A stretch of DNA of 64,000 nt from contig JAMPIT010000894.1 of the NCBI GenBank assembly GCA_026261815.1, positions 52,949,147 through 53,013,146 on the forward strand, given 5' to 3'. The notes under the pieces were generated by a model. That model did no database searches and was not told the DNA's origin. It worked only from the letters and a program-made list of their open reading frames with translations. Below are positions 47,941 to 61,900 of the stretch, in pieces (position 1 is the first letter of the stretch; every line of letters starts with the position of its first letter). Origin of the DNA: Monarcha castaneiventris obscurior (Eukaryota > Chordata > Aves > Passeriformes > Monarchidae). The position numbers and the translations under genes are program-made.

Positions 47941-50900
47941 CTTCAAGGTCTCCTTTGGTTTCATGCAGCTTATCAGGGCTGGCTTTTGGTGGTGACTTCT
48001 GTTCAAGTGGCAGCAGAGGGAAGTTACTTAAAGCTTTCTAACAAGAACAGAAGTATTTTGACAATTATTGAGAAAACCTGCATTTAGAGAAGAGATAGAC
48101 CTCCTGCTACTGAACAGCCATAAGTTGTTGCCATTCTCTTGCTGTAGCAAAATAGTCATACAGAAACAATTTATTAGCAGCTGGTAAAAAGCTGCTTTTC
48201 AGAAATCTCAACTGAAAACTCAGCAGTCATGAAACTGTATCCCTGGCTTTACAGTACATTTTGTGCCCTATTACACAGTGAATGGTGTTAATTTTTAAAA
48301 GAACTTCCTATATTATTTGGCACCACCATGACTTTCAAGTGCTGTATACACACCTCACACAGAGGAGGCCTCTGAGGACTTGTATTACTTAATAACTAGT
48401 TATTTTAATAGAAATGTGCAAAAAGGAGCTACAAGGTTTGCACACATCATCCTGTTACCCTTATCCTGGATTTGTACCTGTCGTTATTTATTTAGCCTCA
48501 TGGACTTTCCCATTAAGTTGTCAATGGAAAAGCATAGGACGAAAGAACTTGCTGGGGATTGAGTACTTAAACTTCAGTACTTTCAAAGTTAAAAGTCAAC
48601 TTCCAGAATCTAAAAAAAAACCAAAAAATCCCATAATGTTTGCACTAAGAGAAAATTTAGAATGTTTAGCCATTGCTTTGGAAACAGCAAATCTTCTTAC
48701 AGGTAAATCAAATGGCAAACCCCCAATTTTTCTGATGCAAGTACATTATTTGCTACAGAAAATGGAAAGGAAGTTATAAATTAGGATAACTACTCTCAAT
48801 TTAAAAGAAGAAAAAATAAAAGTTGTGCTAAACGTCTGGAACCTGACTTATTTTTAAGAGCATCTTTCTCTTCCAGGGGGGAAAAAAAAAATATCCCATT
48901 CCTGGATATATCTCCAACAAGAATTTTTCTTGCCTTACTAATCCCACCAGACCCCAACTCTATTGTGCCCATCAGAGTAAATAAAAAAAGGCAACTTGGC
49001 AACTCCTTCATGACTCAAACCAGAACATAACCAAACAGAACAACTATTGAAAAAAGTTTAATTATGACCTTCAGTTTAAACTGAAGAGGCCAAAGCCACT
49101 CCTCTAATGTTCCCCACTAGGACAAAACATCAGTTGAGTGTTGCAAGACCTAACAAGGCAGCCCTACAGAAACTAAATAATGGACCTAGAATGTGTTCTG
49201 CATTTCAGCAGCATGAATGCCCAAGTTCAACCCATGGTACTTGCAGGATGGGATAAGTAGAGCAAATCTACCAGAGCAACTCCGAACAGTCACAGCAACC
49301 TCCCCCTGCCCCCCAATATCCTCACCTACAACACACAGTGCACACCTGGAATTTCTACACACTTTGGCACTGCACAGGAATTCCATGTCCATCTGCTACC
49401 TCAGAGCTGTGTGTTTATGGGCAGAATATGAACTGATTCAAGTTTTACTCCACATTTGCCAGGTCTTCCTGCAGAGCCTTCCATGTGCACCCTGTACCCA
49501 CCCATGACACCAGCCACAGTGCAGACCCTCTGCAGACATCCTGCAGGACAAATTCCTTCAGCTGTCCCACTGACAGGGCAGGATCTGCCCTGGACTGTGC
49601 TCACAAAGCTCTACAGACCTCTCCATATCAGAACAAGTTCTGTTGTGACAGAGCAGTATTTTTTCCCTCAGCTTGAGGATTTGGGCTTCATGTCTGGTTA
49701 ATGACTGAAAAGGCAAAGGTTTGTATTCTGGTTTTTAATCAGTTTTATCCTTGAGATAATCTGGACTATTTTGTGATGTTTCTTTAGAAGCTCTTTATGC
49801 CTCCCAACCAAATAATACAAAGTGTAAGTACGTAATCATAAACACTGGAGTAAAGTAGAACATGGAGCATTATGTACAGTGTTTATATCAAATAAGAAGT
49901 GCCTTGCATCTTCTCACACATAGTAATCACATATTCCATGTTCCAAAAGACTGTCTTTGCACAGAGCTGCTGCAAATACAGAATGTTTATTCTCAAGCTC
50001 AACTCTGACACGTTTGGAACTCAGCTGTTTCATTACACTAATTTTTTCAGAGTTCAAAGTGATGCTCTGGTACACAGTAAAGCATCCAAATGCTTTTTAA
50101 AGGAAGATCTGTTACTTCTTTGTCATCAAAAGTGCACACGAAGGATTGAAGTAAAATTAAGCAAAAAGCACATCTGTGTAAAAGATACAGCAGCAAAAAA
50201 ACAGTCCCTTCTTGAAGCCAAGAAACCAGAAACCAAAAGAAGCATGCATTACAGTATGCATCTTGCTTTCAAATACATGGAAAAATCCTTCATAAATAAC
50301 ATTCTTTATACAGAAGGCAATGAACTTTCTGAAATTTTCAAGGTGAAGGTTACCAAAGCTCTAAGTCTACTGTAAGTTTAGACTTAGTGGGTTGATGTTT
50401 TCAATACCAGAGACACTCCACATAAACAGCAAAGTTTATGTTAAAGTTGGTGTGATACACTTTGAAGCAAAACAGCCATCACTTCCGAAAGCATTTCAAG
50501 GTTGGGCCATTGATCAATAAAAGAAATATTTCCATAATATCAAAAAACCACATTGATTCTTAGTAAAAAAGCACTTGCTTGGAATCAAAGGAAATACATA
50601 CTTGACCCAGATCTTATGTGAAAGATCCACGTTTCCTGCTAAATTGCAACATAAGTGTAACTTAATGCTGTGTTACACTGGACACACTGTCACTCTAGAG
50701 CTAGGGAATTATCATGACCTCCAAAAACTTAAAATTACTTTTGGATACCATTTGCCAACTATGTTAAAAGTTAACATCTCCGTGAGTTCAAGATATTCTT
50801 GCAATATATGACTAAGCCAGCTCATGTGAAATTTTCAAACCAGGGCCTGTGAACAACATAGCTCAGGCAGCAAAGACAGATAAATCCCTTCTGTCTTCAC

Positions 50901-53900
50901 TTCTTTCTTTTGAAAGCAGCATATTCACACACACCTCTCTTTCATCTGCCTTAAATCAAAACAATCCTCCTCCAATCTGAAATGTGTAAAGAAGGAATCC
51001 TCCTCACAAGGGCCTTTCTGATGGCCCACGCAGCAACAGCACTGCAAAGATAACATGCAACTCAGTTCTCCAATTTCCTCACATCAGCCTTAAATCCAGT
51101 CTTTATTCGTAGTTCCATATCACACATCACGGCAAATTCTTGTTTCAGAGCTTGCTCAAGCTACCCACATCTCAACCCAACCTGTAAATATCACTGAACA
51201 AATCTCAGTGTGCAAGATGTTAGCTCTGCAATTCCCTTCCTCCTGATCCTACTTTCCAGCCCTCTGTAATAAGAAGCTGCCTCAACTTCTAAGTCCCTGT
51301 TATCTCTCCACTACCTTCACAGGATTCTTCCTCTGTGCACTGCACACTTATCTCTAAAAGACAATGTTTGTAATCTTCCACTGCCCTTGTTCATTCCCTA
51401 TTGTTATTTAAAACAACGTTTTTCTCTAATGCTACCTGCCTCTAAGCATTTACAGAGCCACAGTCCTTTAATGAGAGGAACTGGAACATGGACCCATGGA
51501 TCCACACTCACACCCCAGCAGGTATCACTCATATATATCACATCCTCAAACTTCCTGACATCCTACTTGACATAAAATTTGTTCAAAACCTACAGAATTT
51601 TGTGACTGAAAGGTCATTCCAACTGTCTACATTATTTTTCCCTCAACTTCGTAGCAGCTGCAATAGATCTTCAGGTACTGAGATGCCCACTGAAAGTCCA
51701 CATAGAATTTTAGACAGTACCTTCACATGCATTAATTTCTTTTAAAACCGGGCTTAGTTTCATTTAAAACAAGACTAAAAGGACAAAAAAATCGACACAA
51801 GTTGATTTCAACTGTTCACTCAATCCCTAACAACAGATTTGTACTGTACACGTATTTTTGTATTGATTAAGGAAGTTCCAAAGCTTTTCTTCTACTCAAC
51901 ACGTAAGTATAAGCAATCATAAAGGATGAGGGAGCAACTTTTCTCCTTTTTCCCAGAACTAACCAGCTGCTAAGATTTGTTTATTTAAGTCTGTGTGCCA
52001 CTGCTCACCTACAGGTGACAAGGAGTGACAAGTCATTTGGGAGTTTCCCACCCTGTATATTTCCTGTGATTCCAACAGACTAAAACAATTAAATAATATT
52101 TTGATCTCACCAAAGCAAGTTTTTTATACAACAGCTGTAAAAACGCACGTTAACAGTAAAAATTTCTGAGTACATTCAATGCTTTCCTCATACAAAACAC
52201 TTTCAGAACACAGATGATAAATGATGCTTTACAAAGAAGAATGATTCACATATCCTGGTAGGCCAAATATTTTGTCTGGACTGACTATAGACTAAAAACA
52301 GAGCAAAAACAAAGAGCTTCCAGTAAGCTGAGCATATCTTATGGCCCACATGTATTTAGCAAAAACCAGCTCCTTACCCACCTGCCAGAATGGCACCAAT
52401 GCCAACACTGAGGCTGCTCACCCTAGGTACCAGCTAACCCCACATTGCTATGTGCAAGCCAAGATTGTAAAGCACCATTAGGTGCTCTCCAGAGAATTTG
52501 GCCCTGAGTGTTTAGGCATGTTTTGCTCCACATTCTCCAGTACTCCATAAGCTGGGCATGTGCAGGGGATGGGAGCAAGGCTCCAGTTATTGGCCTTCTA
52601 CCATGCCCAAATTTCAAATTTCTGGTGTGTCACCATACAAACCCCCTGAGTTACCCAGGACAGCCCCACAGGAATGCTCTGCTGACTGAAGGTAAGAGGA
52701 CTTACCTGGAGAACACCCTGGAACAGAGACTGAGGAGAGGGGCTTCCAGGTGAAAGTAACAACAGCCCAGAACAAGGGATCAAGTAAATATCCACAGAAT
52801 GCAACTCCATCAGTGCCTGCTTGATTGACCCCAAATGAAACAAATCCATGCCAGTGATCACGCTTCCACAAGGGCAAACGCAAGCACATTGCCACAGTAG
52901 TCACAATCATCTCATGATGTCACCTTGCTCAACTACTGCATGACAAACTTTGTTCTTCACAGCTGCAGACCAGTTCCAAAAAAACATGTTTTGCTTCCGA
53001 ACCGAGAACAAAAAGCGTGGGTCTACTTCAAACAGGCAATCAAAATTAACACCATTGTTTGAAACACCCTCAGCTGTCCCCAGGTTAAACACTATTTGTT
53101 TGTGTCCTGGCTCGCAAATGTTAACAGTATTTTGTTCCCTCCTTGCCCAAAGAACACAGCTACCAGAGTGACTTAAATTAACACAAAGAATGTGAATCCT
53201 TAAAAATAATAATGCTGTATGCAAATTTCTTTTAAATCCACAGGCATGAACTTTGAAATATCACAAGTGTTACTGTGTACTTGTATTTCTTCTAACTCAA
53301 GCAGCCTTGACTAAAGCTGAACTTTGCATAATGTGAATTGCATTTTGCTCATGTTTGCTCATTATTTCACCTGATCTCCAAGCATAGCTAAACAAGTACT
53401 GGTACAATACTTACAAATACTGGTAAATACTTACCTGATTGGAAAAAGACACAAAAAAATCAAACAGCAAGGATCAAATTAAATAGAAATGTGTCAATTA
53501 TGATCGTATTTCAGGGTTTTTGAGAGTTCTCTTAAAACCTTAATGCAAGACTGAAGTGTGCTTCTGGGCTTGTGCTAAATCACCTATTTCCTTACTGCCA
53601 TCTCCTGCCCCATAAATAAGCTACACTGCCAAGATTTTGCACATCCAAATGCACTTCCAGTGTATGCACCATCAGCAGTAAAAATAACATTTTTTTTAAA
53701 TCCTCAGTCTGTATTTTGCAATTGCAAGAAACCGAAAGAACTGGTTGTCTGAAAGGAGAGCACAAATGAAGAAAACAGTTGAATCCATGTCCTAGCAAAC
53801 AATTAAATGCCACTTGACTATGGGCCCGTAATTAATTAATAGAACATAACCTCTCCCTTCTGAGGCTGTAGCAGGCCCAGAATCTTAACTGGAGCGTATC

Positions 53901-54689
53901 ATAATGTGTCTGCCACAAAGGCAGGCAAATATTCTCCTAAATGACAGTAAATGCTGTTCTCACAAGTAAGACTGCTACTTTCAGAGAGGTTTCCTACAGA
54001 AACAATGTTTGTGTGACCAATGGCCTCTAATCCAAATAAATAAATACACAGTGACCCCGATGTGAAGAAAAGTTAGTATTCAAGACACCCTGTTCCTTGT
54101 CTGTAGCAGCACTACCAGGGCCATTCCAGACAAAAGACTAAAATGTGCAGAAATACGTCACCAGTTCTGTTGTTTAGGAAATAATTTGCTAACTTGTTTC
54201 TCAAAGTCCCTGACTCTTAAAATACCACCCTATTTAAATGCACCCCAAGCGACCCAAAATTTAGTATGCCTAGGAACATCAACTGAATATTCTTTCTGCA
54301 AATTTATTCACTACACACACTCAATCATATTTACAGCAGCATCAATTCTATCTCCCAGACATGATATGTGAGTCATTGTGGGGTCCGGTGCTCAGTTTTT
54401 GGTTTGGAGTGAGTTTTGGTTTGGTTTTGATTAAAGCTGCTGCAGGCTGAAACACAGAACATAACTGCAGCTGTTCTTTTAATACACAAGAATAGATACA
54501 CAAAAATATTTTATATATAGACACATAAATTATTTATTTTCTGAAAATGCAGATAATAAACAGAGTACAAGATGAGAATTCAAAGTGATCCCAAAAGACC
54601 AGGAAAAAGTTATGAAAAAATGTTAAGAGTGTAACTAAGGAGAACTGCAAGGCTGCAGAATTAGGCCAGAACACCTGACTGCACGTATA
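47941..54689. other. Unique intron sequence
   Basis: AT-rich with no recognised CR1 or LTR. The 158-codon plus-strand ORF at 49899-50375 matches no family I know. A GC-richer patch lies at 52380-52770, again unassigned. A short duplication involving ctggta and aatactta words lies at 53398-53436. Confidence 0.4.
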
Positions 54690-55230
54690 GGGGATGGCCA
54701 AAAAGTGGCTTAGGTAAAAGGGATCTAGAGGTTAAAGCAGACCACAAAGTGGCCCTCAGTGTTGTGATGTAGAAAGCTAAAAATAAAAAATAAAAAGCTC
54801 AGAGTGATGTCAATGCATGGAACTGCCCACAAAACCAGCACGTACCAGTCTCACTCTGTATTTTGGTAAGATTTCATGTAACTTACCACATCCAGTTTGG
54901 TCACCACACTTCAAGGAGGACAGTAACAACAGGCTGACAACTGTACCCAAACCCACATGACTCAAACACTACAAAAACTCCCCTAAAAGCCAGAGGAGCA
55001 CTGGAATAGACTGACAGAGAAGGTTGTGCAAGTGCTGTTATTGAGGGGTTTGAGTCACGATCTGCCCCAGCCAGCAAAGGCTACAGCCAGCTGTGCCTTG
55101 GGAGAGAAGGAAGGATCAGGCAATTCCCAGAGATCCTGTCCAGTCTTTAGGGCTCTGGATCACAGGAACCAGGGCTGAACAAGACCTCTAGGATTCACCT
55201 AATCCACTCCTGGCCCCTAAGCTGCAAGTC
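54690..55230 (+). repeat. Probable highly degraded CR1-like sequence
   Basis: Scattered phrases resemble plus-strand CR1 3'-region text. Examples are agtttggtcaccacacttca (54893 onward), agactgacagagaaggttgt and ttcccagagatcctgtccag. Similarity is patchy and I cannot define ends, so treat this as a suggestion only. Confidence 0.35.
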
Positions 55231-55716
55231 TCAACACCACAGTGGTTTTGGGTGGGGTTTTTTCACAATTCCACACTGTTTATTTCTAAGTTTACTGATG
55301 CCATACCCAACATTAAGCTGAAGTTTTACAGAGAACTGTCCCAACAAATTCCAAGAACTTTTCCACTAAGTGACAACAGCTAAATTAGAGATCATTGCTA
55401 TGAATTATTTCTCCCCACTGATAGTACTTTAGCTTGTATATATCAAAACTGCATTTCATCCAAAACTTTAACATTCTAGTCATTCACTATCATGAGCTCT
55501 GTCTGGAGCCCTTCACCACATGCTTTAGTTTCAGCCATTTGGAGTTACTTTAATTACTTCCTTTTATTTGTCTGCAAGTCTCAAGCATTAAGTATTCCAC
55601 CTCCCTTTTTACTTGATATTTACAAGTTGAACAAAAAAAGGTCTGCAAAATCAATTTTGGGAGTCCACGCTACCAATTTTGCCCATGAACAGTGATCACT
55701 TGCATCTATCCTTTAC

Positions 55717-55905
55717 CAGCAGGTCAAGGGAAGGGATTCTCTCCTTCTATTCTGCTCTCCTGAGACTTCACCTGGAGTACTGCATCCACCTCTGGGGGCC
55801 CCAGCATAGGAAGGACAACCCAATCTAGTGCCAGGTATCCCTGACCATGGAATCAGAGGATCTTTAAGGACCCTTCCAACCAACACCATTCTATGATCCT
55901 TTAAT
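55717..55905 (+). repeat. Internally deleted CR1 LINE 3' fragment, plus orientation
   Basis: The first part (ctattctgctctcctgagac, cctggagtactgcatccacc, tctgggggccccagcatagg) comes from the ORF2 C-terminal region. Shortly after 55810 the sequence jumps to the extreme 3' end (ggatctttaaggacccttcc and accattctatgatcctttaa). The longer copy at 33540-34220 separates the same landmarks by several hundred bases, so an internal deletion of roughly 300-400 bp is implied. Confidence 0.85.
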
Positions 55906-58900
55906 CTGTACATAACTCTTGAGACTCTTACCATTAAATCAGGAACAGCTTAGATTCAGATATAAAAGTTTCCTGCTAATTACATTTGGCAAGATCATGT
56001 TGACAAAAGTCTTGGTCCATCTGCTGTGTAAAAGTGTAGAAAGCACATGGGGCTTTGTACAACCACATTAAGATCACTGAAGTCCAAAGCTCCTCTTGGT
56101 AACCATCAAGTGCAAAAGAATAAAAAAATATTCAAAGTCTTCATAAAACCATAAATCAAACCTAATAAAACATAGAATTTGTGTTTTGCTCTCTGCAAAT
56201 CTATTTTCAAACCTTTAAAAGAACAGTTAAGACCAGGTAGGGAATACATACCAAACTAAGTAAGTAATGAGGGCTTCCTACTGCCCAATAACTACTGCTC
56301 ATTTCTAGACTTCATATAGGGATTTTTAAAAAGAACTATATCCTGAGCCTTCTGCTTCAGAATTTTAAAGTATTTTATTAGTAGCCATGACTTAAGTTTC
56401 ATATGAAACCTAAAGCAAGAAGAGTTACTGATTTCTGGGGAGTCAGGGAGGGGAAGGAGAAAAGAAGTTATCTATGGGAGACAATTCAACCCACAGACTG
56501 TGTTATAACTTTAAGACCACTGGCTGAGAATAAACAGAACACACGCAACTCAGTTACAAAGGAAGACAGGAGATCCATGGGTTTTATTTTTCAGCATCCT
56601 ATCCTTAACCATCACAGCTTTGGAAAATGAAACATCTCCAAGGTCATTTCCACAAGACAGGAAAAAATGGGTATAGACCAGTTAAGGCCTCTCTTTAAAA
56701 AATTATTATTGTTATTATTACTTTTATCTGAACCTTACCTCTGAGTTTTCTAACTTTGAATAATGGTAAGCATATTCTCACGAAAACAACAGATTATGGT
56801 AACAGCAGTCTTCTGAGTTAGGCCTCTCAAATCCTACCTCACTGTAAAGAGCAACAGTCCTCATTTTCATTAAAATTAAGTATGGATGTTAAGTGCTACC
56901 TTCTGTCTTCTGCTAGGCTATCAGCAAGAAGAGCAGCTATGATTATCAATAACTATGTCTAGAGACCAGATCAATGAAGCCCATGTTTCTGAACTGCAAT
57001 TTTCCAAAAAAGGCCATTTACTAAAACACTGGCCACATTTTTGTAAATTTAAAAAAAAAAAAAAAAAGGAACCCATAAACAAGCACGTAAACAAATTTTT
57101 TAAGAATGCAAAAACATCTCACAAGGTCAGAAAGGCAGAAAGTGTGTTCTCTGAGTTCTTTTCAAGACCACTCTCTCACAAAAAATGAGTGACAGTCTTG
57201 CCTCTTCCAAAAAGATGCCATGTGGCAAAAGAGAACAAAATGATAAAAAGCAGCCTCCACAAGACTATTTTGTTAAATACATATTATCTCATCTCATTTA
57301 ATAATAAACACTATAAACAAAATATTTGCAAAACACAGTGCTGAAACAACAACCTCACAAAAATATCCCAACTTGAATGGACACTGTTTACTCAGCGGCA
57401 AACCTGGTATCATTATTTATGCACATTAATCAAACAGGAAAGAGAATCTTTTGAAAGAAGAGTTTTGAGTTCCAAATCACAAACATGTGGCTCTCTATGG
57501 CTTTGTTTTCTTTTCAGTTGCCTGTAGCTGAAACAACAGGCCCCTTGCTTTGGCTGTCCTGCTGAACTGCAGTGCCATCACTGCTGCAGGCCTAGGGCAA
57601 CTATGGAGGTGCTTTGGGATGTGCCAGCTCTCTGTGCTGCTTCCCTGCTGGAAAGAATCAACCCCTCAGAGCTGGAAAAGGGAACTTAATGCCTTGTGCC
57701 TCGATAGTGTCCACACAAATCCAGGTGCCTCAGCTTAAAGCCTGCTCACAGGTAGCTTGAGTCAAAAGCTCAGCTCATGAGTGGAAGTAGTACAGAACTA
57801 CTTAGTTCTGTGTCTAAAACTGCTGCAGGGGCAGCTGCCTCCAGCCACAGGGCAAACCTGAGACCTTCACAGGCGTTATCTTAACTCACTTTACAAAGTG
57901 GACCAGAATTTAGTACTGAAGATAAGCATTTCCATTTTAGTCACTACAAAATACCTAGGGAAGAAACATTTCTCTTGCAGCACTTTGAACACCTTAATGG
58001 ATTTCTAAACACAAACTGAGTATTTACTACCACAGAAAACATCCCTTTATTCTGTGTGTATGCCTCGTTATCGTACTTGTTTTGGAAATACCATGAAAAG
58101 CATCCATTCCAAACCTTGGGCTTTCTAGCACTGCTGAAACTTGCTGATCATGAGAAACACACACTAATTAGCTTCCTATTTTGCAAAAGCAAGCAGCTCC
58201 TGAAAGGCATAAAATAAGAATAATTCAATAATTGCACTTCTAAGAAATGTGGGGTGAATCCCAAAGGCAACGCTCAGGCAGCAGCTCTTCCCTCCCTTAA
58301 CAGGGAATTCCAACTTGTTCCTCAGCTGCAGCCAGGCACAACCTATGGCTCAGGCAGAGGCCCCAGGCTAAGATATTTTACAAAAAGTAAATTCTGCCTG
58401 GCAGCCCACTGAATAAAATACACAGAAGAAAAGAAACTCTCACAGACTGAAGATTCTAAGAACTTGCAGCCTAAAAGAGAAAGACTCTAAATAGATTAAA
58501 TTACCCCCCCCCCAAAAAAAAATACAGGGGGAAATGTGGGTTTAAATCTGTGTTTTAGGAAGGCAAAGTATCACCAATTTTTCTCTGAAATCTTCTTTCA
58601 AACATTCTATACTCTTAAAAATATCAAACCTACTACTTCTCTCTTCACAAACTATAAAACAAGAAGAAAGAAAATGGAAATCCTCTTGTAAGTTCTTCTA
58701 GAATGTTTTGTATTAAACCTGGTTTAAAAACAGCATATACCAATAATACAGACCAGTAACAGCCCAGTGATCACACAAGTTTCATAAACTACTATGGATT
58801 TTTCTAGGAAAATAGAAATTATTTTATTTATGAAATTATGAAAAAACAGCTCTGCAGGAACAATGCGTGTGGCTTTCTTCTACCTTTAGGCAACTGCAAT

Positions 58901-61900
58901 TTGCATGTTTATGAAAAGCAGTCTGTGTAATAAACTAAAAAACACAGCTTTCCCAATTTAACCTTTCTTAAAAAGTACAGTATGCCCACTCAACAATATT
59001 TTAAGAATTAAAATTCCATTACAGTTGAATTTATGACAAGATCACAACTCTGTGTTTTGAGTCTTAAGTATTTTGTTAGTCACACATTCAGCTTATTCTT
59101 ACTGCCATTTAGGAATTAGATTTACAGTTCAGAGAACAATAGTCACAAAAAAGGACGAGCGTCTGCATTTCTTGGTCCAAAACAAAAATACACATGTTAA
59201 ATGTACAGATTTAAACTGTGCAAGATTTCAACAACACAGTGGTCAAGCTAAAAGGTTTACTGGGCTCTAACTGGTGCACTTATAACAAACTAAGAAACAA
59301 GAGTGCAATGTTTTTTAGATACACAAATAGCTAACAGCCATAAGCATCACTAATGGTGCTCTAACCTCTTGTTCTGTAACAATTTTCAATTATTTTTTTT
59401 ACTCAGACAAACTAAATGGACCAAATAAAGTCTCAGTGCTTAACATCTGTTTCCAGATCACTTAATTCAGTAAAACTTCACACCAAATACTTCTTCTGCT
59501 TCCAAGAAATAAGACTGGGGAGAAAAGGATGGGGGTTTTTTTGCCTAAACTAAAATTCTACCAAACATTCTTTTAGGCCCAAAATTTACAAAAGGGACAA
59601 AGCCTGGCCCTGGTGTTTGTGTGATTAATTGAAATTTGTTTATTTAAAGATTAAAACTGTAAGAAATCCAACTGAGTGGCCAAGAGGACTTCATCTCAGA
59701 AAACCACAGAGCAGATAAAGAGAGTTAAATTGATACTGAGAGCAAGAGAAGGAAGGAGAAAGTGAGAGAGATGATAAGGCAGAAGATTCTTCTGGGGTAA
59801 ACCTAGAAAACCAAGCTAGAAGACAGAAAGCATTCTAAAATACCAGAATGTGTCAAACAGAGTATGCAGGAAGAGTGGCCAGTGTCTTATGGAGAAGGGT
59901 TCCCAAACCACAAGGACGCAGTGATGTGCAACCCTCTACAGTCTGACAACACTCCATACTCCTGGCATCACTATCCACAGCATCTGGCAAAAGGAGCTCA
60001 ACAAAACCCATTTTCCAAATGCACAACCTTCCACAACTGAAGTTGCAGAAAGAAGAGCTGTCATCCCTTTTCATCCACAAGTATCCGAGAAATCCCCTGC
60101 CAGAATGTCTCATCTTCCTTCCAGTTACTATTCCAGCAGTCCCAACCCCATACTCTTCCATTTAAAAAGACATTTTCTATCTTGCTGGAGATCTATCCAA
60201 GTGTCAGATAATGGATTTTCTGGGGTTTTATATCCTAGGAAACACCATATGAACCACAGCAAAAGGATGTGCTAAGGACATTATTCCTACCTTCTATTTT
60301 TTTCCCCCCTAGAATTTCTTTCTGAGCGACTGATTTTGTATGCCCAGTAACATTCCTTTGTCTCTTTTTTATCCACTGAGGTCTCCCATGGTCCAATGGG
60401 GTTTTGCAGGCAACTACCCTGAATTTGTATCCAAAGTTATGATGAGTTTGTTTTTTCTGTCCCTTAGCTGCCCTCCACAACAGCTCCACACAAGCCCAGA
60501 CTGCACTGTCACCAGCTGCTGGTTCTGGCTGCAGGAGTGACAGCCTGTCACCTACCTCCAGCTCAGGGGAAATTTTGTGGTCACTTACTTTGACACCTTG
60601 AGCACAACACTACTAGAAAGGAAACAAAGACTTCAAGCTGTGTTCAATGATTGCGTTTTTTCAGACTATTCGATTTGCAGAAGATTGAAAACTGAGAATT
60701 ATAAACATTAGAGACATGAAATCATGATCCATCTAGTCACTAGCAGATAAGCAATAACCAGCATGTTCTTGGCTCAGTGAGCAGGGATTTAGCTGCCAAA
60801 TCCCAATCAACACTAATTGGATTGTCCTTGACTTCAGAATATACCACTGACACCACAGCCGTAATTTATTTCAACAAACACATATAAATGGAACACAATT
60901 CCCAGAACACCAAGCAGAAGAAAATTAATCTCATCAATACTGATAATGCTATTGTTGGAAATAATTTTTTCACTATAAAAGCAAGGAGCCTGAAAGTCTC
61001 ATGCTACTGCAAAGAGGAGTAAAAGGAGAGATGAACCCAAGGAAAACCTCCTACTCACCAGCACGTATTGCAGGATACAACTTTCACTGACAGTTATCAA
61101 GGCTGAACTGTGAATCTGCTGTTACACAGTTTACAAATTATTCCAGTGACTGTGGTTTTCCTTTCTAAGTACCAGCAGTTGGGGATATAGTTGGTACTTA
61201 AAATTCATGTCAGAGAACTACCACAGCAGTATAAATTCTCTTCCTCACTGTCATACGACAAGACTGTTATGTTTGGGACGTTGGAGAAGTTAAATGTCAG
61301 TCTCATTGTCCCTCCACTGAAAAATATGATTGTGGTTATAGAAGGCCAGGGCTTACACACTATTCAGGCTTGCATAACAAACTGTTTTCCATGAACAGCC
61401 TGCAGAAAAAGTGCCTTTTTGTCAGCTAATCCACAAAGTTAATCCAGGACAGAACAGGGGAGAGAGTTCCTTGAGTGCAATTTAGTCACAAAGATAAGAA
61501 ATGCTACTTCCCTCAACATAATCTGTGTCCTCGGATTTCGGAACAAGTGAAGACAGCTTATACAGAAAAAAAATCAGCCTCTGTGAATGTTTTAGTTTAG
61601 AATGAAAGGCTGAAAAAAAAAAAAGTATTTTTATTGTTGCTGTTATTATAATGGCAAGACTGAGTGAGTAAAGAGTCTCAAATCCAAGTTCTTTAGAAAT
61701 AGTCATTACAGACATTTGAGGGCAAGAAGATTTACATGATCTGTATTGATTTTAAGATTTCTCCAAAATGATAAAGAATCCATAAATCGAAATCAAAGTA
61801 ATTTCTTTAGTCAACATTGTGTACTAGAAAAAACTCCTTGAATACCTTTTATGAAGACATGCTACCAAAAAATACTGGGGGTCTTCCAAGCAGACTTTCA

